A stretch of DNA of 64,000 nt. Origin: Nostoc spongiaeforme FACHB-130 (GTDB lineage Bacteria; Cyanobacteriota; Cyanobacteriia; Cyanobacteriales; Nostocaceae). Under the pieces are notes generated by a model. It did not search any database. It saw only the letters and a program-made list of their open reading frames with translations, and was not told where the DNA came from. Position 1 is the stretch's first letter. Every line of letters begins with the position of its first letter. Location: NCBI RefSeq assembly GCF_014698475.1, contig NZ_JACJTB010000006.1, forward strand, positions 1-64,000, written 5' to 3'. Positions 27,852-37,291 of this stretch are shown piece by piece. A program made the translations under genes and the position numbers.

Positions 27852-29645
27852 ATGCTGAGATTTCAACAGAACTATCATACAAAGTTCCTAAAAGCTTGGC
27901 CTTATTACATCACAATTTTAATTTTGTTGGTGGTTTTTGCTATTTACAGCTATTCAGTTTTCTCCGAAAAATTATATTTAGGAAGCTTTGTAGATAAAGG
28001 AGCGCGTTTTTTAATTGCTATGCAATATGCTCAGGAACCAAGCAAAGCTTTAGAGCTAAGTTCTTGGGTAGCAATTTGGCCGCCTGTTCCTTTTATTATT
28101 CAGTCTTTTATTCTGCGCTTGGTGCTTTTTCAGGGAGTATCTGATATTAGTTTAGGCATTAAAGCCATTGAGTTGACTAGTGTTGCTCTTGTTTTAATAG
28201 GTTTCTTTTTTATTAGTCGTGCTGTTGCTCTACAAACTAATGATAGCACTGGCGTTTTAGCTTGTTTAATGTGTCTATGCACGCCTTTACTATTGGATTT
28301 AGCACATACTCCAATGTCGGAAGGATATAGCTTTTTCTTTGTCTCAATAGCTATATACAGTGTATTGAATTATCTGGAATCAGATAAAAAAATCAGTTAT
28401 GTAATTGCAATATTCTGCTTTGTTTTAGCCTATTTTTGTCGGACAGAAAGTTTATTTTTTTCTTTGATTGCTGGAGCTTTTTTGATTGCACATAAACGCT
28501 GGAAGCCAGCATTATTAATTGTCAGCATCACAATAGCAGTAGCATTATCTCAAATATTAGGGGCTAATTTTTTGATCCAAGGTAACAAAATTTATGATAG
28601 GGAAATCTGGGGAGAACCACAATTAGAAAGGTTAAGACAAGCACAACAAATGCTACTTTTATTGTTGCGATATAATAAAAAGCTGGTTTTTCTGTCGTTA
28701 ATCTGGATTATCCCTCTAATTTATTTTCAGTTCAGCCAGGGAGCTAAAGCAAATAATAGAATCATTACTGCTCCTAGAAACATTAAGCCTAATTTGATAT
28801 ATACTCTACGTCGATTCCAAAATTGGCTAGTTAATGACGCTATTGCTATTTGGACTATTTTGTTTTTATTTTCACTAGCATTCCCGATTATTCTCCTAAT
28901 TAGAGGTGGGCTGACTTATCAACCAAGATTTATGTTTTGGGCTAACATTTTTATGAATATGATGCTGGCTTTAATCATTGCACGGACTAATTATATTATT
29001 TCTTCAATAAGAAATAAAAGATTAGCTAAACAGTTAGTGATTGCAAGTCTAACATTAGTAACAGTGTTCTCTCTTTCATCTGGATATGCTTATGCAAGTG
29101 CAAGTGAGAAAATCCAGAAAATGCCATCTGATGTCAAGGATGTAATTCATTTTATCTCTGAACATCAAGTATCAAACACTCGCATAGCATTTGATTTTTT
29201 AAGATGGGAAGAATATAGTTTAGCTGCATATTTATTAGATCCGCAAATTAAGAAAGTTGCAACTCAATTTTCATTGCGATGGACTGTGTTTCCGCGAGAG
29301 ATTGATCCAGACGTGACATCTTTGTTAAGTAAAAAATTTGATATCCCTGCGCCGGAGAATACGCCTGAAGGACAGGTGGCTATCGTACACGCTTATATTC
29401 ATGCTAAACAACCTGGATATTTTGTCATAGCCAGTAATAGTTTGTATGACAAGCTCAAACAAAAATATAAAAATCAAGAGATAGTCAATGGTGCTGGGAC
29501 AATTAACCGTCTGCGGAAGTACTTAACTCCAAAAGATACTGCTAACTCAATTTTTGATTTTCAATCGCCTTATATTTTGCCTGACAAGAAAATTACTTTG
29601 ACGAAAGTTTATGAGAATGATTCTTATGTTGTTCTCCGAAATTAA
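27852..29645 (+). CDS. multi-pass membrane protein, GT-C glycosyltransferase-like
   Basis: A 597-residue integral membrane protein. It has an N-terminal transmembrane segment (about 17-37), then about ten more hydrophobic segments to about residue 420. A soluble C-terminal domain (about 430-597) follows. The layout (first loop with SFVDKGARF, a region with TPMSEGYSFFF, then CRTESLFF) recalls ArnT/PMT-like GT-C transferases, which use lipid-linked sugars on the outer membrane face. No classical DxD was identified with certainty. It is separated from the hybrid kinase by about 790 bp, so an operon is doubtful. Confidence 0.65.
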   Translation: MLRFQQNYHTKFLKAWPYYITILILLVVFAIYSYSVFSEKLYLGSFVDKGARFLIAMQYAQEPSKALELSSWVAIWPPVPFIIQSFILRLVLFQGVSDISLGIKAIELTSVALVLIGFFFISRAVALQTNDSTGVLACLMCLCTPLLLDLAHTPMSEGYSFFFVSIAIYSVLNYLESDKKISYVIAIFCFVLAYFCRTESLFFSLIAGAFLIAHKRWKPALLIVSITIAVALSQILGANFLIQGNKIYDREIWGEPQLERLRQAQQMLLLLLRYNKKLVFLSLIWIIPLIYFQFSQGAKANNRIITAPRNIKPNLIYTLRRFQNWLVNDAIAIWTILFLFSLAFPIILLIRGGLTYQPRFMFWANIFMNMMLALIIARTNYIISSIRNKRLAKQLVIASLTLVTVFSLSSGYAYASASEKIQKMPSDVKDVIHFISEHQVSNTRIAFDFLRWEEYSLAAYLLDPQIKKVATQFSLRWTVFPREIDPDVTSLLSKKFDIPAPENTPEGQVAIVHAYIHAKQPGYFVIASNSLYDKLKQKYKNQEIVNGAGTINRLRKYLTPKDTANSIFDFQSPYILPDKKITLTKVYENDSYVVLRN

Positions 29646-29958
29646 TTAGCTAGAGGAACTTGGTTTGATTTGTGAATTTATTTGTTTAGCTAGGGTTCAT
29701 TAGGGAATAAGGGAGATAAGGGAGACAAGGAAGATAAATTACTGTTGCGTTTCTCTAGTCATCAAGTAGCTGTGTAATGTAAGATTCTGAATGTAAAAAT
29801 TCGGAACCAAAATTAAGGCGATCGCACTGACTAACCCTCAAGGCGATCGCTTCTTAGTGATGCAGGAAACGTCAGGGTCTTTGTAGATTTTAGTTTTAGT
29901 CTAGATTTTTACTCAGCAATTCAATATAAAATCTAAAATTCACTATTGCAAAATTACA
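29646..29958. other. intergenic region with HIP1 sites
   Basis: Two GGCGATCGC copies lie about 26 bp apart (29817-29851) and a purine-rich GGGAGATAAGGGAGA tract lies near 29705-29730. No gene seen. Confidence 0.5.
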
Positions 29959-31350
29959 ATGGCAGACCTAACTCCTAATTCCAGTTTTAGTTTGACACTG
30001 CGGTTGCAGATTCCCAACCGCGTCGGGATGTTGGCATCAGTGACACAGGCGATCGCAACTTGTGGTGGTAATCTGGGGCAAATAGATTTAATTGAACAAA
30101 CCCGTCAAGAATCTACCCGCGATATTACCGTGGATGCGGCTAGTACAGAACATGCTGAAACCATTGTCCAAGCAATCAAAGAACTACCGAACATTAAGGT
30201 GATCGATGTTTACGATCGCACCTTTAATTTACACCGTGGTGGCAAAATTAGTATTGCCAGCCGCATTGCTCTGAAGAGTGTTTCTGATTTAGCAATGGCT
30301 TATACTCCTGGTGTGGGGAGGATTTGTAAAGCGATCGCCGCCAACCCAGAAGAAGTTTACAATCTGACAATTAAACAAAACACTGTCGCTATTGTTACCG
30401 ATGGTAGTGCTGTTTTGGGATTGGGTAATCTCGGACCGGCGGCGGCTTTACCTGTGATGGAAGGCAAAGCTATGCTATTTAAGGAATTTGCTGGTATTGA
30501 TGCTTTTCCTATTTGTCTAGCTACCCAAAGTACCGATGAGATTGTTCAGGCGGTGAAGCAAATTGCGCCTGTGTTTGGTGGTGTGAACTTAGAAGATATT
30601 GCTGCGCCCCGTTGTTTTGAAATTGAACAAAGATTACGTCAGGAATTAGATATTCCAGTGTTTCATGATGACCAACATGGCACAGCAATTGTCACTTTAG
30701 CAGCATTATATAACGCGCTGAAATTAGTTAACAAATCAATGGCAGACATCCGTATTGTCATTAATGGTGCGGGCGCTGCGGGTGTGGCGATCGCGCGGTT
30801 ACTGCGGAAAGCTGGGGCGCAAACCATTTTGATGTGTGATTCCAAAGGTATTCTTTCCGTTCACCGCACTGACTTGACAGAAGAAAAACAAGAATTTGCC
30901 GTCAAAGCCCAAGGAACATTAGCCGGCGCAATGCAAGGTGCAGATGTCTTTATTGGTGTCAGCGCCCCTGGAGTTTTAACCCCAGAAATGGTGCAAGCAA
31001 TGGCGAAAGATCCCATTGTGTTTGCTATGGCCAATCCCATTCCTGAAATTCAGCCAGAATTAGTTAGCAAAATTGTGGCGGTAATGGCGACAGGACGCAG
31101 TGATTACCCCAACCAAATTAACAATGTGTTGGCTTTTCCGGGAGTCTTCCGGGGTGCTTTAGATTGTCGCGCTAAAGAAATTACAACCACAATGTACTTA
31201 GAAGCAGCCAGTGCGATCGCATCTTTAGTCAACCCCAGCGATTTGAGTCCTGAACATATTATTCCTTCTGTGTTTGATACCCGTGTCGCCCCGGCTGTGG
31301 CGGCGGCTGTACAAAGGGCGGCGCGTCAAGAAGGTATTGCCAAGAGTTGA
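29959..31350 (+). CDS. malic enzyme with N-terminal ACT domain
   Basis: A 463-residue enzyme that decarboxylates malate to pyruvate and CO2 with NAD(P). The ACT domain (about 10-85: [19 protein letters not shown]) is a likely ligand-binding regulatory part. The malic-enzyme domain follows (about 90-250) with [23 protein letters not shown] and the metal site [12 protein letters not shown]. The Rossmann domain (about 260-440) has [15 protein letters not shown]. The short bacterial-type length fits. Coenzyme choice is not decided here. It is probably monocistronic. Confidence 0.93.
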   Translation: MADLTPNSSFSLTLRLQIPNRVGMLASVTQAIATCGGNLGQIDLIEQTRQESTRDITVDAASTEHAETIVQAIKELPNIKVIDVYDRTFNLHRGGKISIASRIALKSVSDLAMAYTPGVGRICKAIAANPEEVYNLTIKQNTVAIVTDGSAVLGLGNLGPAAALPVMEGKAMLFKEFAGIDAFPICLATQSTDEIVQAVKQIAPVFGGVNLEDIAAPRCFEIEQRLRQELDIPVFHDDQHGTAIVTLAALYNALKLVNKSMADIRIVINGAGAAGVAIARLLRKAGAQTILMCDSKGILSVHRTDLTEEKQEFAVKAQGTLAGAMQGADVFIGVSAPGVLTPEMVQAMAKDPIVFAMANPIPEIQPELVSKIVAVMATGRSDYPNQINNVLAFPGVFRGALDCRAKEITTTMYLEAASAIASLVNPSDLSPEHIIPSVFDTRVAPAVAAAVQRAARQEGIAKS

Positions 31351-31545
31351 GTATAATTTTTGTGGGATAGGCAAGTTGCCTATCTCCCAGAAAAAGAAAA
31401 TAGAGATCAATTAACCGCAGATGTACGCAGCGAAAAGTTGAGCCAGTGCGTTGGGCGGGTTCCCCGACTCCCTCACTGGCGTTGCGCGTCAGAGTTTTCC
31501 GGCGCAAAACTTTTAAAGACAGATACACGCAGATAAAATTCACTC

Positions 31546-33816
31546 ATGCAGTATCCTTTTGGAAGTGAGTTCATTGCAGAACTGCCGCTAATTTTGGCAG
31601 GGCCAATGCTACAACATACTGAATCAACAGCCGTGACGGTATGGATAGCCCTCAAGCAGTCTTGTCGGGTAGAACTGAAAATTTATGAAACAACAAATCA
31701 AGGTGCAACATTAGGAAATTGTTTGTTTACTGGGGAACGCGCTACAGTTGCTTTGGGTGAATATCTGCATGTTGTGGCGGTGACGGCTGAATGTCACGAT
31801 GAAAATCATCTGCTGGGCGATCGCATCTATGCCTACACTTTACAATTTATCTGTGGTACAGAACAGCAAACTTTATCGCAAGCATTAAGTTCTGAGAATT
31901 TTGCCGCAGATAGCATTAGTTATTTTGACCATCAACAACCAACCTTTGTTTTACCTCCCAGCCGTCTGCAAAATTTAAAAATTGTCCACGCTTCTTGTCG
32001 CAAACCGCATGGACATGGGTTGGATGCGTTACCAATTCTCGATGGTTTAATTGCAACTACCGCAACTCAACCCCAACGCCGCCCCCAGCAATTGTTTCTC
32101 ACTGGCGACCAAATTTATGGTGATGATGTTGCTGATCCTTCCTTATGGGTGGCGACTCATTTGGGCGATATTTTATTAGGTTGGGAAGAAAAGTTACCAG
32201 TCAGCCCAATTAGCTGCACTCCCAAGGAATTACCAACCAGACAACGGGCGGAAGTGGCGACAGAACAAGCAGGTTTCACCGCCGGATTACATAACAAATA
32301 CAGTAAAGTTAACAGTCATCTGCTGAGTTTGGGGGAATATTACGCGGCTTATATATTAACTTGGTCGCCTGTATGCTGGCCGCGGAAATTTCCCCCAGGA
32401 ACAGAAGTAACTAGCGATCGCCAAGGTATCAAAAACTGGAATCGAGAAGTCAAAGATTTACAACAATTTATTTATACTTTGGGAAAAGTGCGCCGTGCGT
32501 TGGCGAATATTCCCACCTACACAATTTTTGATGATCACGATGTTAGTGATGACTGGAATTTGAATCAAGCTTGGTGTTTGCGGGTTTTGGGCAAACCTTT
32601 GGGGCGGCGGGCAGTGCAGAATGCCCTGTTAGCTTACAGTGTGTTTCAAGCTTGGGGAAATACACCCGAACAATTTACCTTTGGTCAATCTGGGGAAAAA
32701 CTGCTGGCGGCGGCGGAAATTTGGTCAGCTTCCCACGGTACAGATAGTTATGCCGATCAAGCGATCGCTCTTTATCTTGGTCTGCCAGATACCGATTCTC
32801 TCACAGGCCTACCAACTTTTACGCAAGATTATTCCACATTAGTTTTAGCCAGACATCCCCAGTCTCTCAATTGGCATTACACCATCCGCAGCCCAATTCA
32901 TGAAGTAATTGTTCTCGACACCCGGACTTGGCGGGGTTATCCAGCCGACGCGAAACCCATCGCCCCACCCAGATTATTATCACCTCAGGCGGTAAAACAA
33001 CAACTGCTAACACCTTTACAAGCAACAACCAATATTCCCGCCACATTTGTGATTGCACCTACCAATGTCTTTGGTTTAAAAGTGATTGATTGGGTTCATC
33101 ATTGGCATTTAAAAAACGACAAGGTTTTTTCGACAGATGTGGGTGATGCGTGGAATATTCATACAGAAGCATTGGCGCAATTTCTCACAACTTTATTTGC
33201 CCAACGTCAACAAGTTATTGTCTTGTCGGGGGATATTCACTATAGTTCGGCGGTGCGTTTATCTCATCAAGATATTGATTCCCAATTGTTATCTGTATTG
33301 GTGCAGTTAACTTGTAGTGCGTTAAAAAATGAAGAATTTCTCACGCGGTTAATTCACACCAAGTTGAAAAATTGGCTATTACCAGAAAAAGTCCGATATT
33401 GGTTAGGTTGGAATCATCCTGCTGATATGGAGGAAGTTACCGCTAAAAAATGGCAGCGCCAAAACTCGCCCCGACCTCACTGGCGTTGTGCGTTAGAGTT
33501 GATTCCTCGGCAAAAAACCCAAACTGCGGATTTAGCCATTGATGTATTAAGTTTTATTGCTCCTTGGAACCGCCCAGAAAAAGCGAAGTGGCGATCGCTA
33601 CAATTTTTAATGTTTTGGAAATCCCCTTGGTTTCAAGATGGAAAAGAAGTAGTAGGCGTGAATAATTTAGCATTAGTGCAGTTTGAACCAACCGATGAAA
33701 GTCTTGCGAGTAAAGTCATTCAAGATTTATACTGGTTTTCTTCCTGGTATACAACTGAACTAGTTTACTCCCGGTTTGAAACTCAACTGCTACCTGATAA
33801 TGATGTATTTCATTAG
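31546..33816 (+). CDS. PhoD-like metallophosphatase
   Basis: A 756-residue protein of the PhoD-like phosphatase/phosphodiesterase superfamily. An N-terminal beta domain (about 1-140) precedes a metallophosphatase domain with LTGDQIYGDDVADP (about 185-198), FDDHDVSDDW (about 326-335) and LSGDIHYSSAV (about 560-570), which supply the metal ligands. No signal peptide or Tat motif is visible, so it is probably cytoplasmic, unlike secreted PhoD. The C-terminal about 150 residues are rich in Trp. The substrate is unknown. Confidence 0.85.
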   Translation: MQYPFGSEFIAELPLILAGPMLQHTESTAVTVWIALKQSCRVELKIYETTNQGATLGNCLFTGERATVALGEYLHVVAVTAECHDENHLLGDRIYAYTLQFICGTEQQTLSQALSSENFAADSISYFDHQQPTFVLPPSRLQNLKIVHASCRKPHGHGLDALPILDGLIATTATQPQRRPQQLFLTGDQIYGDDVADPSLWVATHLGDILLGWEEKLPVSPISCTPKELPTRQRAEVATEQAGFTAGLHNKYSKVNSHLLSLGEYYAAYILTWSPVCWPRKFPPGTEVTSDRQGIKNWNREVKDLQQFIYTLGKVRRALANIPTYTIFDDHDVSDDWNLNQAWCLRVLGKPLGRRAVQNALLAYSVFQAWGNTPEQFTFGQSGEKLLAAAEIWSASHGTDSYADQAIALYLGLPDTDSLTGLPTFTQDYSTLVLARHPQSLNWHYTIRSPIHEVIVLDTRTWRGYPADAKPIAPPRLLSPQAVKQQLLTPLQATTNIPATFVIAPTNVFGLKVIDWVHHWHLKNDKVFSTDVGDAWNIHTEALAQFLTTLFAQRQQVIVLSGDIHYSSAVRLSHQDIDSQLLSVLVQLTCSALKNEEFLTRLIHTKLKNWLLPEKVRYWLGWNHPADMEEVTAKKWQRQNSPRPHWRCALELIPRQKTQTADLAIDVLSFIAPWNRPEKAKWRSLQFLMFWKSPWFQDGKEVVGVNNLALVQFEPTDESLASKVIQDLYWFSSWYTTELVYSRFETQLLPDNDVFH

Positions 33817-33914
33817 GAATAGCATCAATAATGGGTGTAGCTAATGTTAATCGATAAAACCCGATTACTCAGTAATTCAATCTTGCAGCTTGAAGATGTG
33901 GAGCTTTAGTAAAT

Positions 33915-34337
33915 ATGATTACCTATAACAATGCTCAATTCCGTTCGATTTTATTTGGATTAGGATATCTAGCTCAAGATTTTGCGGCTGCGTCAAAAGG
34001 GTTTCCGGTTAGCAAAGATAATTCCCCACTCACAACCATCAAAGTTATACAAGCAATCAAAAACTTTCAGGCGGACTATGAACTACAGGTAGATGGTATA
34101 GTCGGGCCAAAAACAATGGCGAAAGCGGAAGAAGTCATCAGAATTTTGCAATATGAATTGAATGTAGTAGTCAAAGCAGACTTACCCAAAGATCATCCCT
34201 TTTATGGGCCAAGAACTGTAGCCGCAGTCAAAAAATTTGCCGCCCAATATTCGGCTGAAGATGAAGCTGCAACCACTGGTGTTGCAACTTTAGAAATTCG
34301 CAAAAATCTTGATAGAGTAGCCAAACAGTTAATTTAA
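33915..34337 (+). CDS. peptidoglycan-binding-like domain protein
   Basis: A 140-residue protein. The core IKNFQADYELQVDGIVGPKTMAKAEEVI is a PG_binding_1 motif, and a second weaker copy appears at about 95-120 (FYGPRTVAAVKKFAAQY). No signal peptide is seen, so an envelope role is not certain. About 100 bp after the PhoD-like gene on the same strand. Confidence 0.8.
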   Translation: MITYNNAQFRSILFGLGYLAQDFAAASKGFPVSKDNSPLTTIKVIQAIKNFQADYELQVDGIVGPKTMAKAEEVIRILQYELNVVVKADLPKDHPFYGPRTVAAVKKFAAQYSAEDEAATTGVATLEIRKNLDRVAKQLI

Positions 34338-34372
34338 ATCTATTGAAAACTTACAGCAGCATATTCTTAGAA

Positions 34373-34408
34373 TCCTGTAGAGACCTTACATATAAAATCT
34401 CTACAGGA
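34373..34408. repeat. 11-bp inverted repeat
   Basis: TCCTGTAGAGA (34373-34383) / TCTCTACAGGA (34398-34408), perfect. It sits between convergent genes directly before the second 42-bp repeat copy, so it could act as a terminator. Confidence 0.65.
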
Positions 34409-34410
34409 TG

Positions 34411-34452
34411 TTGGGTTTTATGCTTGTGCCTCATTTACCCAAAATACGCTGT
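34411..34452. repeat. 42-bp dispersed repeat, copy 2
   Basis: Same sequence as 27588-27629 with three substitutions. It ends 8 bp before the stop of the DAHP synthase gene. Confidence 0.7.
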
Positions 34453-34459
34453 ATTTCCC

Positions 34460-35518
34460 TTAAGCCAAAGCCACTGTCGGTTGTGGCCAGCGTCCTACAG
34501 CTTTGCCAACTACAGCCAATTCTTGCATTAACTGGTCAAAACGCTCTGGTGTCAACGATTGTGGCCCGTCAGAGAGGGCTTTTTTCGGATTGGGATGCAC
34601 CTCAATCATGAGAGAATCAGTACCTGCTGCGATCGCAGCCATCGCCATAGCTGGTACAAACTCCGCCCAGCCAACACCATGACTAGGATCAATCATAATT
34701 GGCAGGTGTGTGAGTTTCCGCAATACAGGTACTACCGATAAATCTAGGGTGTTGCGGGTGTACTGGCGGTCAAAGGTGCGAATGCCGCGTTCACATAAAA
34801 TCACATTGGGATTTCCCGCCGCCAAAATATACTCAGCCGCCATTAACCACTCTTCAATTGTGGATGACATTCCGCGTTTCAACAGTACTGGCTTGGGTTG
34901 TGCGCCGACTTTTTTTAGCAGCGAGAAGTTCTGCATATTTCTCGCCCCTACCTGGACAACATCAGCAATTTCCACAATTTTATCGAGTTCAGCAGCGTCC
35001 ATCACTTCAGTGATTATACCCAAACCGCTCACTTCTCGCGCCTTAGCTAGTAAATCCAAAGCACTTTCACCATGTCCTTGAAAAGCATAAGGCGAAGTCC
35101 GGGGTTTGTATGCACCGCCGCGTAAAAACTTAGCACCTGCGGCTTTAACTCGCTGTGCTGTTTCCACAATCATTTCTTCGTTTTCTACCGAGCAAGGGCC
35201 AGCCACCACCACTAAAGGACGTTGTTCGCCAAATACAACTGCACCATCAGGAGTATTCACCACCACTTCCGAAGCTTCACCATGACGAAATTGACGACTG
35301 GCGCGTTTATAAGGCTGTTCTACCCTCAATACTTGCTCAATCCACGGACTAATTTCTTGAATTTGTAGGGGATCTAAATCCGCAGTATCACCTACCAAAC
35401 CAATTACAACTTTGTGTTTACCTATAATTTTTTCTGGTGTTAGTCCCCAGCTAGTTAGTTCCTCGTCAATGCGGTTGATTTCCGCCTCTGGGGAACCAAT
35501 CTTCATGACTACGATCAT
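34460..35518 (-). CDS. aroF: DAHP synthase (3-deoxy-7-phosphoheptulonate synthase)
   Basis: A 352-residue first enzyme of the shikimate pathway that joins PEP and erythrose 4-phosphate. The N-terminal ferredoxin-like regulatory part (about 1-75: MIVVMKIGSPEAEI) is typical of the type I-beta group. The barrel carries VVAGPCSVEN, LRGGAYKPRTSPYAFQG, VQVGARNMQN, LLKRGM, and MIDPSHGVG with the metal-binding His. The ATG start is in the family position. The control ligand (often an aromatic acid) is not decided. Confidence 0.94.
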   Translation of the reverse strand: MIVVMKIGSPEAEINRIDEELTSWGLTPEKIIGKHKVVIGLVGDTADLDPLQIQEISPWIEQVLRVEQPYKRASRQFRHGEASEVVVNTPDGAVVFGEQRPLVVVAGPCSVENEEMIVETAQRVKAAGAKFLRGGAYKPRTSPYAFQGHGESALDLLAKAREVSGLGIITEVMDAAELDKIVEIADVVQVGARNMQNFSLLKKVGAQPKPVLLKRGMSSTIEEWLMAAEYILAAGNPNVILCERGIRTFDRQYTRNTLDLSVVPVLRKLTHLPIMIDPSHGVGWAEFVPAMAMAAIAAGTDSLMIEVHPNPKKALSDGPQSLTPERFDQLMQELAVVGKAVGRWPQPTVALA

Positions 35519-35732
35519 TTTTAATTACCTGATGATTTGAGTGAAATATAGCAGTAGGCAGGAGGCAGGGGAAAAAGTCTTATTATTCCTGGTTTTCAAG
35601 CTTTTCAATTGTCCTAACATATCTGACTACCGCTATATCAAATGAATAAGCTTAACTATATTCTCGTACTTCTCAGTGTAGTGCGTAATTTTTAGTGATG
35701 AGAAGTTAACATTTATATTTATAAAAAAATAA

Positions 35733-35874
35733 GGCGCTCAGTCTTGGAACTACTGGATATTGGGTGACATCAGATAGTAGATTTCTGGATTAGCAATGTT
35801 GAAGTTATATAACTTTAACTTCAACATTTATACGCAAATTACCCAATACTGAGTTATCTGAATACCTGAGCGCC
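35733..35874. repeat. 142-bp nested palindromic element
   Basis: Outer arms GGCGCTCAG (35733-35741) and CTGAGCGCC (35866-35874) enclose ATTGGGT (35759-35765) / ACCCAAT (35841-35847). The innermost arms are TGTTGAAGTTA (35797-35807) / TAACTTCAACA (35816-35826). It lies 5 bp beyond the stop of the PAM68 gene, so it could be a structured 3' end of that transcript or a small mobile repeat. The remaining DNA from 35519 shows nothing else. Confidence 0.65.
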
Positions 35875-35879
35875 AATTA

Positions 35880-36347
35880 TCAGAGGTTCTTTTGTCGAGT
35901 TTCGCGCCAAACCGCTACCATACGTCCGAAATTGGTGGAAAACTCACTGATTCCAAGTAAACCTCCGGGTCTTTCTTCATCCCAAGAGGCTGAAAGAACG
36001 CCGTAAGTAATGCCTAACACACCTAAACCAAATAGCCCCATATTAACCAGTAAGACGGCAACAGGAGCTATTTTGATCTGGGCTTGTGTCGCTAGTAGAT
36101 AGCTAACTACTAATGTAGTAATCCCCAAGGCTGTGGGGACACCACAAAAAAATGCCACCCGCCGAATCATCCTCTGACTCACCACTTGGGGAATAGCCAT
36201 TTCTTCTTTTGTAAATGGCTGTTTCTGGCTGGCTGATTCTGTGGAAATATTAGATTTGATGGGAGTTTTTTGAACTTTTACAGGTTTTTGGCGTTTTTTG
36301 TTCGGTTCAAAAGGCAAACGACTGCGTTCAGATTCTTCAGCAGACAT
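35880..36347 (-). CDS. PAM68-family photosystem II assembly protein
   Basis: A 155-residue protein with a Lys-rich hydrophilic N-terminus (about 1-60). Two transmembrane helices follow (about 65-88 and 95-117), then the conserved tail YGVLSASWDEERPGGLLGISEF. This is the pattern of PAM68/DUF3464, a thylakoid protein that helps insert chlorophyll and build CP43/CP47 complexes. It follows rpsO by 12 bp on the same strand, so they are probably co-transcribed. Confidence 0.9.
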   Translation of the reverse strand: MSAEESERSRLPFEPNKKRQKPVKVQKTPIKSNISTESASQKQPFTKEEMAIPQVVSQRMIRRVAFFCGVPTALGITTLVVSYLLATQAQIKIAPVAVLLVNMGLFGLGVLGITYGVLSASWDEERPGGLLGISEFSTNFGRMVAVWRETRQKNL

Positions 36348-36359
36348 AAGCGATAGTCC

Positions 36360-36629
36360 CTATCCACGAATACCAAGGCGAGCAATCAAAGCTTGATATT
36401 TTTCCCGACTTTCTTGCTGGAGATAAGCCAGTAGGCGTTTACGATGACCAATTAGCTTAAGCAAACCACGTCGAGAAGAGTGGTCTTTTTTGTTAGCTTG
36501 GAGGTGTTCGCTGAGGCGGTTAATTCGCTCGGTTAACATTGCGATTTGGACATCAGTCGAACCAGTATCGGTTTCGTGAACTTGGAAGTTGGAAATGATT
36601 TCTTGTTTGCGCTGTTGCGTCAGAGCCAT
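36360..36629 (-). CDS. rpsO: ribosomal protein S15
   Basis: An 89-residue small-subunit protein that binds 16S rRNA early in 30S assembly. It has the family landmarks [38 protein letters not shown] and [11 protein letters not shown]. It is full length with an ATG start, and leads the operon with the PAM68 gene. Confidence 0.97.
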   Translation of the reverse strand: MALTQQRKQEIISNFQVHETDTGSTDVQIAMLTERINRLSEHLQANKKDHSSRRGLLKLIGHRKRLLAYLQQESREKYQALIARLGIRG

Positions 36630-37024
36630 GATCTATTTTTCTAGTTTTTCTAAATATATGCAGCAGTCTCCCATAATATCACAGCCATAAAGCTGTATGG
36701 GGAATTAGTTGCCAGTGATTATTAATTATGAGTATTTTTGCTAAACTTTTACATTTATTTTAACTCTGGCGATCGCTTGAAGTATTTCACTTATAGAAAA
36801 TGTTGCAAATATTACAATGAATCAATATTTACTATTGCGGCTGATACTCATTTGCTTTACTAAACATGATTTCTCTGCCATCTAATACGTAGATATATTT
36901 TATACAACATCTCTACATTTTGGATAAAAGCTTGCTTGTGGCCTCAAGCTATGCGATATTAATATACATCACTAAATCTATCGAATTACCGTATTTATAG
37001 GGCATAGCGCAAAAGGTAGTAACC
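36630..37024. other. divergent intergenic region
   Basis: 395 bp between rpsO (-) and a small membrane protein gene (+). It must hold both promoters. One HIP1-like GGCGATCGC site is at 36768-36776. No feature could be fixed. Confidence 0.5.
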
Positions 37025-37291
37025 ATGACAGTTGCACAGCAAAATACAGCATCCTTAACTATCGGCTTAAATAATTCTCAGAACATTAATCAAAGCTTGT
37101 GGCAGCCTGTGTTGATTGGTACAGCGTTTTTTCAGCGATTGTGGTGGCACACTAAAAGCTATGGCATAGTTTTCAAGATTATGTTTTTGACCTTAATGAG
37201 TCTAATTTTCCTCAGCATTCATTGGTCATATCGCAAGCTAATGATAGTTCCCACACTGCAAAATGAATTGGATTTGGAGAGTCATCAGTGA
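37025..37291 (+). CDS. small single-pass membrane protein
   Basis: An 88-residue protein with a polar N-terminus (Asn/Gln-rich, about 1-30), one likely transmembrane helix (about 48-67, GIVFKIMFLTLMSLIFL) and a charged tail. The family is not recognised. Its stop overlaps the GTG of the next gene by 4 bp, so the two are translationally coupled and may act together. Confidence 0.75.
   Translation: MTVAQQNTASLTIGLNNSQNINQSLWQPVLIGTAFFQRLWWHTKSYGIVFKIMFLTLMSLIFLSIHWSYRKLMIVPTLQNELDLESHQ

Noticed and set aside
31351-31545. Short gap with GTTGGGCGGGTT and CGCAGA-type sequence, seemingly coding in reverse
   Set aside because: It is dispersed-repeat sequence; reverse frames are shadows of the malic enzyme gene.
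34343-34611. Forward frames at the 3' end of DAHP synthase
   Set aside because: They are shadows of aroF and of the 42-bp repeat.
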